A stretch of DNA of 64,000 nucleotides, from the NCBI GenBank assembly GCA_014138725.1, contig JACJID010000004.1:62001-126000 (forward strand), given 5' to 3'. Of the stretch, positions 42,563-50,302 are shown in pieces. This DNA comes from Kutzneria viridogrisea (GTDB lineage: Bacteria > Actinomycetota > Actinomycetes > Mycobacteriales > Pseudonocardiaceae). The position numbers and the translations under genes were made by a program. The notes beneath the pieces were generated by a model. It searched no databases and had not been told where the DNA came from. It worked only from the letters and a program-made list of their open reading frames with translations. Numbering within the stretch: position 1 is the first letter of the stretch; each line of letters opens with the position of its first letter.

Positions 42563-42684
42563 CTAATTCCGCTCGGCGTCGCCCAGGACCAAGCGCGCGA
42601 CAATGGCGTCGGCGATCACCGCGGACCGCTCCGGCGTTCGGTACCAAGGGCGGCGATCCCGACCTGTTCCACCTGGGACGTCAT
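42563..42684 (-). pseudogene. Possible frameshifted micro-gene upstream of the M48 gene
   Basis: ATG at 42684 has a strong GGAGGGG site upstream and encodes MTSQVEQVGIAALGTERR before stopping at 42616. The overlapping -1 frame continues with high third-position GC as TPERSAVIADAIVARLVLGD and stops at 42563, seven bases before the M48 start. One missing base near 42645 would join them into a 40-residue protein. It is either a recent frameshift, a sequence error, or not a gene. Confidence 0.4.
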
Positions 42685-42869
42685 TGGTTTCCCCTCCGCG
42701 GCCCTGCTGAGCCCGAACCCCCAGTGAACCGGCGGTGCGGGGTCGCCCGTGGCGGAACGCAGCGAAAACGCACGAACGGACCAACACCGCCAACCCGAAA
42801 ACCCCACCGCAACCGAACCGCAGAACATCCATCCCGGCACCCGGCAAGGTCGGGCGATCCGCATACGAG
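42685..42869. other. Intergenic stretch, no gene seen
   Basis: Between the micro-gene and the 174-bp element. It must contain promoter sequences for the leftward M48 transcript. No hairpin, clear -10/-35 pair or coding frame with actinomycete codon bias was recognised. Confidence 0.5.
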
Positions 42870-43043
42870 TGGCGCGTCGCGCATCGTTGACCTGGTATCC
42901 GGTCCGGGCCGAGGCTGCGGTGTCATGAAGGTGCCGTTCAGGACATCCAGCGTCCTGAACGGCACCTTCATGACACGGACTGCGTCGGCGGGCGCGGCTG
43001 GGTGGCCGCCGGCGAGACACGGTCAAGGTTCCGAGGCGAGCCA
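42870..43043. mobile_element. MITE-like 174-bp element, copy A
   Basis: Differs from copy B (45007-45180) at 5 of 174 positions, without gaps. Flanked by a 4-bp direct repeat CGAG (42866-42869 and 43044-43047). The ends are imperfect inverted repeats: TGGCGCGTCGCG against TGGCTCGCCTCG read from the right end (9 of 12). The centre is a perfect 24-bp stem with a 7-base loop (42921-42944 with 42952-42975). No coding capacity is seen. It sits in the divergent gap upstream of a small hypothetical gene. Confidence 0.75.
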
Positions 43044-43148
43044 CGAGCTGGACGTTCGGCAGTCCAGTGACTCGGCTCTGCTGCCCCCATTCGTGGCTGT
43101 TGGCGAACCCACGGACAGGTAGCCGTCCGGTGGTCCATCATCGAACCC

Positions 43149-43544
43149 ATGGGTGGCAACGAACGGGATCCCGTCCTCGACGAGTGGCTCCGCGACAGCA
43201 AGTTCGGCGAAGGCGGATTCCACATGAAGATGGACCAGCTGGCCGCGATGCAACTGGTCGCGGAGCAGACCGCCGAAGCCTGCCCAGATCGGGTACTCGA
43301 ACGGTGGTACATGCTGCTCACCCGCCATCGACGCGTGGGCAACCAGTCAGAGCGCGCGTTCCTCGCCCAGGCCCGGCGCCGGGGCTGGGCCTGGGACCGC
43401 ATCGCCGCCGTGTTGGGCCTGCCAGATGCGGCGGCGGCCGAGCAACGCCAGGAGTTCCTGTCGGCAGAGCTGACCCGCACTCATCCCAGCCAGGACCCAC
43501 AACCGTGGCTGCCCTGGGGCGATCCACGCGTGCAGAAGAGGTGA
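43149..43544 (+). CDS. Hypothetical protein with HTH-like segment
   Basis: A 131-residue soluble protein I cannot assign to a family. The helical segment ARRRGWAWDRIAAVLGLPDA (residues about 74-93) resembles the helix-turn-helix of small actinobacterial proteins that read as a right- or wrong-sized sigma-like helix pair. The N-terminus is acidic and the C-terminus ends in a proline/tryptophan-rich tail. The first ATG (43149) is used, and codon use is normal for the window, supporting a real gene. It lies 105 bp downstream of MITE-like copy A. Confidence 0.7.
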   Translation: MGGNERDPVLDEWLRDSKFGEGGFHMKMDQLAAMQLVAEQTAEACPDRVLERWYMLLTRHRRVGNQSERAFLAQARRRGWAWDRIAAVLGLPDAAAAEQRQEFLSAELTRTHPSQDPQPWLPWGDPRVQKR

Positions 43545-43675
43545 TGCTCCTCGTCCTCGGCAGTGGCTCGCCCGCGTCCAGAGCGGGACCTGTCTCACGA
43601 AGCGCACGCTCGCCATGGGGTGCGGGCTTCTGCCGTGTGCAACGACGTCTGGCGTTGCCGTGCCAGGGTGTGGGC

Positions 43676-44224
43676 CTACATCTGGTGCAGGGCTTGGAAA
43701 ACTCGCTCGGTGTAGTCGACCAGCCGATCGGCGCAGTGCCGTAGTTGTTGTTCGGCCGCAGCGGCTTCGGGGGCGCCGAACACGTCGCGGGCGGTGCTGT
43801 CACGGTGCCAGCGGCGCAGCCGTTCCAGGCTCTGTTCCTCCTCCTCCAGTTCAGCCATGGTGAACTTCTGGTTGCGGATCTCCTTGTCGATCTCGGCGGC
43901 GAACTTGCCGCAGTCAGCCAGGAACTCCGTCCACTCCTCGGTGCGTTCGGCGGTGAACAGGGCCTCCAGGCGGGCGGAGTCGGCCTCCTCGCGGCCGACG
44001 GCGTCGAGCACCAGCACCTCACCCTCGCCGCGCTGGGCCAGTTCGGTCACCTTGCTGATCCCGTCGGAGAACACGGGGACGTCCGGCACTCCCCAGACGC
44101 CCTGGCCCAGCGAAAGGGCCCCGATGCGGCGCAACTCCCGCCACACCGCCACGCGGTGTCGGGACGGCTCGGCCGGTACCCGCACCACCACCATCAACCA
44201 TCGAGACAACGTCTTGCCAGTCAC
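43676..44224 (-). CDS. ChrB-like (PaaX-related) regulator
   Basis: A 182-residue protein resembling the N-terminal domain of ChrB, a regulator of chromate resistance related to PaaX. The start WLMVVVRVPAEPSRHRVAVW and RRIGALSLGQGVWGVPDVP are the recognised block. A charged coiled-coil (MAELEEEEQSLERLRRWHRD) and alanine-rich tail follow. No chromate transporter is adjacent, so chromate may not be its signal. The start is GTG at 44224. The divergent neighbour is an alpha/beta hydrolase. Confidence 0.8.
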   Translation of the reverse strand: MTGKTLSRWLMVVVRVPAEPSRHRVAVWRELRRIGALSLGQGVWGVPDVPVFSDGISKVTELAQRGEGEVLVLDAVGREEADSARLEALFTAERTEEWTEFLADCGKFAAEIDKEIRNQKFTMAELEEEEQSLERLRRWHRDSTARDVFGAPEAAAAEQQLRHCADRLVDYTERVFQALHQM

Positions 44225-44340
44225 GCTTGCGCATGTAGCACGTGTTACAAACCTGCATGTGACGTACTTGTCGAGCTCTTGGACTTCCAGGTCGTCGGCA
44301 TGCAGGATTGGTCGTACCGCACCACAGCAAGGAGCACCAC

Positions 44341-45006
44341 ATGGCCACCTTCGTCCTCGTTCCGGGCGCCTGCCACGGCGGCTGGTGCTTCGAGCAGCTC
44401 ACCGAGCAACTACGCGAGCACGGTCACCGCGTTGTCACGGTGACGTTGACTGGCCTGAGTGAACGCAGCCACCAGTTGACCTCGACGGTCAATCTGGACA
44501 CGCACATCCAGGACCTCACCGCGCTGCTGTCGGCCGAGCAGGTGCGGAACGCGGTGCTGGTCGGCCACAGCTACGGCGGCATGGTGATCACCGGGGCCGC
44601 CGACCGGGCGCCGGAACGGGTGGACTCCCTGGTGTTCGTGGACGCCTTCGTGCCTCGGGACGGGGAGTCCTGCTGGACGCTCACCAACGACGTGCAGCGC
44701 GAGTGGTACCTGAGTGTGGGCGAGGACGGCTACTCGGTTCCTGCGCTGCCGTCGTTCGACGCGCGCGCCACAGCTCACCCGCTTGCCTCGTTCCTGCAAC
44801 GGATTCGACTTTCCGGCGACCTCGGACGGTTCCGGCGGCGCGACTACGTCTACGCGACCGTATGGGACGGCGAGTCGCCGTTCGCCCCGACCTACGAGCG
44901 GCTGCGCAAGGATCCACAGTGGACGGTGCACGCCGTGGACAGCAGGCACAACGTCATGCGGGACGCCCCGGAGGAACTGCTCAAGATCCTGCTCAACGCC
45001 GCCTAG
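44341..45006 (+). CDS. Alpha/beta-fold hydrolase (methylesterase-like)
   Basis: A 221-residue hydrolase similar to plant and bacterial methylesterase/hydroxynitrile-lyase-like enzymes. FVLVPGACHGGWCFEQL contains the oxyanion-hole segment, VGHSYGGMVI the nucleophile serine, and DSRHNVMRDAPEELL the catalytic histidine. The substrate is unknown. The stop codon TAG is part of the CTAG direct repeat flanking MITE-like copy B, which begins at the next base. Confidence 0.92.
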   Translation: MATFVLVPGACHGGWCFEQLTEQLREHGHRVVTVTLTGLSERSHQLTSTVNLDTHIQDLTALLSAEQVRNAVLVGHSYGGMVITGAADRAPERVDSLVFVDAFVPRDGESCWTLTNDVQREWYLSVGEDGYSVPALPSFDARATAHPLASFLQRIRLSGDLGRFRRRDYVYATVWDGESPFAPTYERLRKDPQWTVHAVDSRHNVMRDAPEELLKILLNAA

Positions 45007-45180
45007 CGGCGCGTCACGCATCGTTGACCTGGTATCCGGTCCGGGCCGAGGCCGCGGTGCCATGAAGGTGCCGTTCAGGACATCCAGCGTCCTGAACGGC
45101 ACCTTCATGACACGGACTGCGTCGGCGGGCGCGGCTGGGTGGCCGCCGGCGAGACACGGTCAAGGTCCCGAGGCGAGCCA
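45007..45180. mobile_element. MITE-like 174-bp element, copy B
   Basis: Second copy, 169 of 174 bases identical to copy A. Flanked by direct repeats CTAG at 45003-45006 and 45181-45184. The left CTAG includes the stop codon of the alpha/beta hydrolase gene, so insertion left that protein intact. The central hairpin (45058-45081 with 45089-45112) has one mismatch. It lies at a convergent junction and may now work as a terminator. Confidence 0.75.
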
Positions 45181-45216
45181 CTAGCGTGCCGGTCCAGGTC
45201 GCGTTTCCTCGTTCGC

Positions 45217-46806
45217 CTACCTCGCCAACGCCGTCGTGAGCACTCCGAGCAGGACCTGTGCCGGATCGCGTGGCGCATCGGCGGTGCGCCACGCGACGAC
45301 GCCATCGGGCCGGACCAGGCTCGCGCCTGATGCGCCGATCCCGTACCGGGCAAGGAACTCGCCGTCGGCGTCGGCCAGTTCGTCACCGATCGTATGGGTC
45401 CGCACGGTGACACCAAGACGCGCGGCGACATAATCGGCAACCCCGGTCCAGAATCCACCTTCTGTTCCGGCCAGCAGCACGAAGCCGCGCCCAAAAAGGT
45501 CCACAGTGGACAATTTGTCGCCGTTGCGGTGCAACCACACGTGCGGTGCGCGGAATCCGGGCCGGCCGGTCGGCCGGTACGGGTCCTCGGTGTCCGCCGG
45601 ATCCTCGTCCTCCGTGAGCACCGAGGCGGAGCGGTAGCGGAACCCGAGCGTGAGCTCGACCGCACGCTGTTGTTCGGAGACCTGCTCGGTGGCCGTGTCC
45701 TCGGCGGCCGACGCGGGCCCACGGCTGGCCACCAACCGCAGCGCCTCGGCGACGACGCGCTCGGCGTTCGGGCGCCGCTCGGCGTCATAGGTGTCCAGCA
45801 ACTCAGGTCCGGCCGTGGAGCCGAGCACCGCGGCGAGCTTCCACGCCAGGTCGTAGGCGTCGCCGACCGCGGTGTTGCCGCCGAACCCGCCGCTCGGCGG
45901 GGTGACCTTCGCGGCGTCGCCCGCGAGCAGCACCCGTCCCACCCGGAACCGGTCCGCCACCGCGGCCGCCATCTCCCACGGCCGCACGGCCCTGATCTCC
46001 GGTTCGAGGTCCGGCAGCTCGGTGATCAGCCGGATCAGCTCGGTACACCGCTCGGTGGTGAAGTCCTCCGGTGACTGTCCGACGGCCGGGTCGTAGCCAA
46101 CGCTGTACAGGTGCCGGTCGATGGTCTGGTCGACAGTGACGAACACGCCGTTGGCCTGCTCGTTGTGGAGCACGTGCAGCGTTGCCTGCTCCGGGTCGAC
46201 CAGAGCACCGAGATCGGCGTCGAAGATGATGCTGACGTTGTGCCCGAGGCTGCCGGGGCCGTGCCGGTCGACCCCGAGCGCCTCGCGCACACCGCCGCGG
46301 TTGCCGTCGGCGGCGACGAGGTAGTCCGCTCGCACCTGGCTCGTCTCCCCGTCGTGGTGCCCGCGGAGCACGGCGGTCACACCGTCGTCATCCTGGCTGA
46401 AGGACACCAACTCGGTGTCGAAGCGCAGTTCGGCGCCGAGTTCCTCGGCGCGTTGCCGCAGCAGCGGCTCCAGCTTGTCCTGGCCAGCCGTGCCCAGCCT
46501 CGCCGGGGACAGGAGGCTGATGCCCGTGGTGTCGGTCTCGGAGACCTCCTCATGGAAGGTCGGCCCCGGCAGGCTGGCCGCGATCCTGACCCGGAACTTG
46601 GCCAGGCTCGGGGTGAGCGTCGGCACGTCCTCGGCGATCCCGCCGAACCCCAGCAGTTCCATCGTGCGCTGGTTCTGCCCCACCGCCCTGGGGAACAACG
46701 AGGTCCCGGAGCGCCGCTCGACCAGCAGCACCTGGACTCCGCGCTGCGCCAGGAACATCGCACTGGCCAGACCGGCCAGCCCCGCCCCCACGACCAGCAC
46801 CGACAC
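45217..46806 (-). CDS. FAD-dependent monooxygenase (aromatic hydroxylase type)
   Basis: A 529-residue flavoprotein hydroxylase of the PheA/TfdB/polyketide-hydroxylase group. SVLVVGAGLAGLASAMFLAQ is the dinucleotide fold, VAADGNRGGVREALG the middle motif, and GDAAKVTPPSGGFGGNTAVG the second FAD motif, with lysine where histidine is usual. A thioredoxin-like C-terminal domain (GRGFVLLAGTEGGFW) completes the family layout. The substrate is likely an aromatic, antibiotic or polyketide. GTG at 46806 was preferred (GGGGGAA upstream); longer in-frame starts exist to a TTG at 46839. Confidence 0.9.
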   Translation of the reverse strand: MSVLVVGAGLAGLASAMFLAQRGVQVLLVERRSGTSLFPRAVGQNQRTMELLGFGGIAEDVPTLTPSLAKFRVRIAASLPGPTFHEEVSETDTTGISLLSPARLGTAGQDKLEPLLRQRAEELGAELRFDTELVSFSQDDDGVTAVLRGHHDGETSQVRADYLVAADGNRGGVREALGVDRHGPGSLGHNVSIIFDADLGALVDPEQATLHVLHNEQANGVFVTVDQTIDRHLYSVGYDPAVGQSPEDFTTERCTELIRLITELPDLEPEIRAVRPWEMAAAVADRFRVGRVLLAGDAAKVTPPSGGFGGNTAVGDAYDLAWKLAAVLGSTAGPELLDTYDAERRPNAERVVAEALRLVASRGPASAAEDTATEQVSEQQRAVELTLGFRYRSASVLTEDEDPADTEDPYRPTGRPGFRAPHVWLHRNGDKLSTVDLFGRGFVLLAGTEGGFWTGVADYVAARLGVTVRTHTIGDELADADGEFLARYGIGASGASLVRPDGVVAWRTADAPRDPAQVLLGVLTTALAR

Positions 46807-46841
46807 CCGTTCCCCCACGACCCTGACCCCCAACGGCAAGC

Positions 46842-46900
46842 AACTCCAAATTTCGAGAGAAACTTAGAGTTTGAAATATTTGACCGTCAAGCGATTAAGT
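46842..46900 (-). promoter_or_regulatory. Promoter/operator of the FAD monooxygenase
   Basis: An AT-rich stretch unusual for this window. AACTCCAAATTT (46842-46853) and AAACTTAGAGTT (46860-46871) form a 12-bp inverted repeat with two mismatches and a 6-base gap. A TTGAC-C-GTCAA palindrome lies at about 46880-46890 and offers a -35 for leftward transcription. Repressor control is likely; no MarR/TetR gene is adjacent. Confidence 0.55.
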
Positions 46901-46958
46901 CGCTCACCGTCAAGGGGGTCAGTGTCGCGATCCAGGTGCCCGCGTCAGCCAGCGTGCC

Positions 46959-47924
46959 CTACCGGGCTGGCGGGACGAGGTTGCAGGCGTCCACCGCCGG
47001 GCGCAGCGCGTGGGCGAGGGTGACGCCGTCGCCGACCGCCCAGAAGTGCATGTAGAACAGGCGGGGCCGCTCACCGAGGCCGTGGTTGTGCAACTCGATG
47101 ATGCTGATCCCGCCCGCACGCAGGGCCTGGATGACGTGCTGGATCTCTTTGCGGACCATGACGAAGTCGCCGTTGATCGCGGCACGCCCCTCGCCCAGTG
47201 GCTGGAAGTTCAGTGCGGTGCTCAGCCCGAGCGCGACCGGCAGGTGGTAGTCGTCCTCGACGATGGTCTCGGCACGGCCGATGCCGAACTTGTAGATCCC
47301 GCCGTCGTTGGTGCCCTTGCGGCCCAAGGCACTGTCGATGCTTTCGGTGTCCAGGTCGATCGGCCGGGGCGGGCCAGGAGGACCGAGTGGTGGAGTCCCC
47401 GTGACGTCCAGGGCCGCTTTCAACCCACGGGCCAGTGCACGCGGGTCGCCCATCGCGTGGATGTGCGTCCACCACAGGTTCGGCGAGTGTTCCAGCAGGT
47501 GCTTGTGCACCGCCGTCTGCGCCACCCCATGGGCTTGCAGGGCGTCGGTGACCGCCTGCAACTCCGGCTCGGTGACCACCAGATCACCCATCAGCAACAC
47601 CATGTCCTCGTACATCGCCCAGGTCGCGTACCCACCGAGGGCGAACCCGGCCTTGATCACCACACCATGGGAGGTGACCGTCAAATCGTTGCGCGGCAGG
47701 GGAATCCGGTACACGGTCCGGTCCGGACTCAGCGTGCCTTTCCGGCCGAGGACGTCGACGACTGGCTGCCAGTCGGCGTCAGTCGTCGACATCGGCTCGC
47801 ACAGGTCACGCCTGGGGCTGCGGGAGCTGGCCAAGGCCGTACCGCTGGCCGCGAGCGAGGCAGGGACCGCCGCCATCAGCGGCAGCACCGCCCGGCGGGG
47901 CATGCCTTCACGGGTCAACCGCAT
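46959..47924 (-). CDS. Exported DUF1259 protein, two tandem domains
   Basis: A 321-residue protein with a signal-like N-terminus (AVLPLMAAVPASLAASGTAL). Two DUF1259 units follow: the first begins WQPVVDVLGRKGTLSPDRTV, the second SIDSALGRKGTNDGGIYKFG. Each ends in a histidine-bearing block, VHKHLLEHSPNLWWTHIHAM and IIELHNHGLGERPRLFYMHF. Mycobacterial LppY and LpqO belong to this family; the function is unknown. The conserved HNH/HxH residues suggest metal binding. ATG at 47924 has AAGGG about 6 bases upstream; ATG at 47930 overlaps that site. Confidence 0.85.
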   Translation of the reverse strand: MRLTREGMPRRAVLPLMAAVPASLAASGTALASSRSPRRDLCEPMSTTDADWQPVVDVLGRKGTLSPDRTVYRIPLPRNDLTVTSHGVVIKAGFALGGYATWAMYEDMVLLMGDLVVTEPELQAVTDALQAHGVAQTAVHKHLLEHSPNLWWTHIHAMGDPRALARGLKAALDVTGTPPLGPPGPPRPIDLDTESIDSALGRKGTNDGGIYKFGIGRAETIVEDDYHLPVALGLSTALNFQPLGEGRAAINGDFVMVRKEIQHVIQALRAGGISIIELHNHGLGERPRLFYMHFWAVGDGVTLAHALRPAVDACNLVPPAR

Positions 47925-48151
47925 GATCATCCCTTCGTTGTCGGGGCGACAAAGGCTGAACTCCGCGATGTCACCACGGTTGCCCAGGCGCCGCCAGGGG
48001 TGAGCGGTAACCGTGGTCACGCTGACCAACTGTGGCCAGTTGCCGTGATAACCCGGTGCTGCGCGGACTGTCCTCCCACCGCGTGTGGGAGGCGAACTTC
48101 GGCACGTGTGGACCTCGCGTCGAGCTGGTACGCGTGTGTTCGCGAACGGCG

Positions 48152-48185
48152 ACGGCCCGCCCGTGGATCAGCTCGGGCGGGCCGT
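48152..48185 (-). terminator. 12-bp GC hairpin after the serine hydrolase gene
   Basis: ACGGCCCGCCCG (48152-48163) pairs perfectly with 48174-48185 around a 10-base loop, immediately past the stop at 48197 of the leftward serine hydrolase gene. Confidence 0.8.
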
Positions 48186-48196
48186 GCCTGTGTGGT

Positions 48197-49345
48197 TCAC
48201 CCCTTGTCGCACAGTGCGGCGTCGAGGACGTCGAGCCGGGTTGGCTTGTCGTTGTTGGGGACCGCGGTGTTGGTGACGATGGCGGCGTGCCGACCGTCGT
48301 CGGTGGCCATGGTCGCCGAGGAGTAGCCGGTGGACAGGTCCCCGAGCAGCCCCCAGGCCCGTCCGCCGCAGCTCAGATCATGGCCCCACAAGCCGAGACC
48401 GTAGTGTTCGGTGCCGGGCCACCCGGTGGGCACCGTCTTGCGCATCTCGGCGAGGCTGGCGGTGGAGACGACTTTGCCGTCCGCGAGACGCTGGTCGAAC
48501 ACGGCGAGGTCGGACAAGGTGGAGACCAAGCCGCCAGCGGTGCTCCAGAACGACGGCTCGGCGGTGCCGCTGCCCCACTCACCGAAGGTGGTGTCCAGCC
48601 ACAGGAAGACGGGGCCGACGGCGCCGCCCTTGTAGCCGTGGACGTACGCCCCAGGCAGTGACTTGTCCCCGGGCGCGGGGAGACTGGTCTGGCTCAGGCC
48701 GAGGGGCTGGATGATCCGGGCGGCGATCGCGTCACGGGCGGGCATGCCGGTGACCTGCTCGATGAGCAGCCCCGCGATGTAGTAGTTGATGTTGGAGTAG
48801 TTCCAGGTGGGCTCGGACTTGGGTGGGTAGGCGGCAAGCCCGGCGCGGACCAGTTCCCGCAGATCGTAGGTGCCGTCCGGCTTGGCCTTGGCCTTGTTGG
48901 AGTCGCCGTTGACCCCGCTGGTCTGCTGGAGGATCTGCCGAACGGTGATGCGGTTGCCGTCGTAGCCGTTGCCGTCGACCACGCCGGGCAGGTAGCGCTC
49001 GATCGGCGCGTCCAACGCCACCTTGCCCTCGTCGACCAGTTGCAGCACCACGGCGGCCGTGAACGTCTTGGTCTGGCTGGCGGCCCGGAAGGCGTCGTTC
49101 GGGCCGATGAACTGGTTGGTGTTGATCACCTTGGGTCCGACGTGCAGATCCCAGTTGTGGCTCGTGTCGCCGGCGTGGACGGCGGCACCCGGTCCGCCGT
49201 GCGCCCGATAACCCTCCAGCGCCGTCTGGACACCGGCGTGGCCGTCGGCCTGCCCCGCCACCGCCAACCCCGGCGCGCCCACCGTGGCGGCGACAGCGAC
49301 AACACCGAGCGCCACCCCCAACCGCCGTATCCCAGTCCTGGCCAT
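48197..49345 (-). CDS. Secreted serine hydrolase (beta-lactamase/D,D-peptidase family S12)
   Basis: A 382-residue exported enzyme of the class C beta-lactamase / R61 D,D-carboxypeptidase family. The signal peptide runs to about residue 32 (LGVALGVVAVAATVGAPGLA). The catalytic SxxK is in AASQTKTFTA, and the second motif is the tyrosine-asparagine YSN in WNYSNINYY. The third motif is less clear, around LLGDLSTGYSS. It could be a peptidoglycan D,D-peptidase, esterase or beta-lactamase. ATG at 49345 has GAAGGAG upstream. Its promoter carries the 11-bp-spaced box also found before the DUF4185 gene. Confidence 0.88.
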   Translation of the reverse strand: MARTGIRRLGVALGVVAVAATVGAPGLAVAGQADGHAGVQTALEGYRAHGGPGAAVHAGDTSHNWDLHVGPKVINTNQFIGPNDAFRAASQTKTFTAAVVLQLVDEGKVALDAPIERYLPGVVDGNGYDGNRITVRQILQQTSGVNGDSNKAKAKPDGTYDLRELVRAGLAAYPPKSEPTWNYSNINYYIAGLLIEQVTGMPARDAIAARIIQPLGLSQTSLPAPGDKSLPGAYVHGYKGGAVGPVFLWLDTTFGEWGSGTAEPSFWSTAGGLVSTLSDLAVFDQRLADGKVVSTASLAEMRKTVPTGWPGTEHYGLGLWGHDLSCGGRAWGLLGDLSTGYSSATMATDDGRHAAIVTNTAVPNNDKPTRLDVLDAALCDKG

Positions 49346-49429
49346 CCTCGCTCCTTCGCGGTCGTCGACGCCGATCCGCCGACGACAGTTCGCCTGCACC
49401 GAATTACGGCACGCACCGTAGACACCGCC

Positions 49430-49448
49430 GATGAAATCCCCCTGAAAC
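49430..49448 (-). promoter_or_regulatory. 11-bp-spaced direct repeat, serine hydrolase promoter
   Basis: On the minus strand: TTTCAGG-GGGA-TTTCATC, two 7-base half sites starting 11 bp apart, followed after nine bases by a TACGGT hexamer. The spacing is that of OmpR/PhoB-type response-regulator sites. It lies 85-103 bp upstream of the start. The same box precedes the DUF4185 gene. Confidence 0.6.
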
Positions 49449-49510
49449 GGCGAAGCCACCACGGGCGCTACCGACCAAGACGCCCTGCTCGCGGCCCAGT
49501 CCGGGCCAGT

Positions 49511-50215
49511 TCAGTCGCCGGCTCGGTCCAGCCACTCCGACAACAGGGCGCTCTCGGCGGCGGTGAGCATTGGCAGCTTCGGTGCGAGGACACGGAATGC
49601 GACAGTGACCGCGGTCGCGCTGTCCGAGGGAAGCGTCGGCACGTCGGTGAGGATCGATCGCATCACCGCCTCGTACATCGCGTCCGCGAGGTCGAGGTCC
49701 CGGCGCTCGGGCGGGGTGGCGAGCAAGGTGAGCACGGCGCCGGTGCCGGCGGCGTGGATGAGGTCGACGGCGCGCCCCACCGGCACCCGGAGCCGGCCGA
49801 TCGCCGCTACGCGCCGCACCTTGGTGCGCAGAACCTCCAGGCCGGCGGCTGCCACCGGGGAACGAGCCCCACGGCTGGGATCGGTGAGCAGACCGAACAG
49901 CGCCGCGTTGGCGAGACCGAAGCCAACATGCGTGTCCCATCCCGCCCGCAGGTCAGCGACCGGGTCGCCACTGTCCTCGACGAGCGCCTTCCCGGCGACG
50001 TAGGTGGCGAATACGTGTTCGGCAACGGCGTCGAGCAGCGCGTCCTTGTCCTCGAAGAACCGGTAGATGGTCGGCGCCTGCATACCGGCCGCCTGCGCGA
50101 CCGCACGGGTCGTGACCGCGCCTGCGCCCCGCTCACGCAGCAGCTGCGCCGCGCACTCCACGATGTTCGTCCGCGTCTTGTGCCTGCCGGCGCTGTCCGG
50201 CCTGACCTCCGCCAT
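49511..50215 (-). CDS. TetR/AcrR-family regulator
   Basis: A 234-residue repressor. The helix-turn-helix is AVTTRAVAQAAGMQAPTIYRFF with the usual YRFF end. The C-terminal ligand domain is alanine/leucine-rich and hydrophobic. It is divergent from a QorB-like NAD(P)-binding gene with 87 bp between starts, and that gap contains a perfect 17-bp palindrome. It likely represses the oxidoreductase and itself in response to an electrophile or quinone. Confidence 0.93.
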   Translation of the reverse strand: MAEVRPDSAGRHKTRTNIVECAAQLLRERGAGAVTTRAVAQAAGMQAPTIYRFFEDKDALLDAVAEHVFATYVAGKALVEDSGDPVADLRAGWDTHVGFGLANAALFGLLTDPSRGARSPVAAAGLEVLRTKVRRVAAIGRLRVPVGRAVDLIHAAGTGAVLTLLATPPERRDLDLADAMYEAVMRSILTDVPTLPSDSATAVTVAFRVLAPKLPMLTAAESALLSEWLDRAGD

Positions 50216-50249
50216 GCTTCCAACGATAACGCACTCTTGCTATCTCTGT

Positions 50250-50290
50250 TGCTAACAGTGTTAGCATCTACGTCATTCCAGCGTTAACGC
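50250..50290. promoter_or_regulatory. Palindromic TetR operators
   Basis: TGCTAACA-G-TGTTAGCA at 50250-50266 is a perfect 8-1-8 palindrome. A second smaller palindrome GCGTTAACGC lies at 50281-50290, just ahead of the rightward ribosome binding site. Both sit between the divergent TetR and QorB-like genes. Confidence 0.75.
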
Positions 50291-50302
50291 GAGAGGGCGA
50301 AC

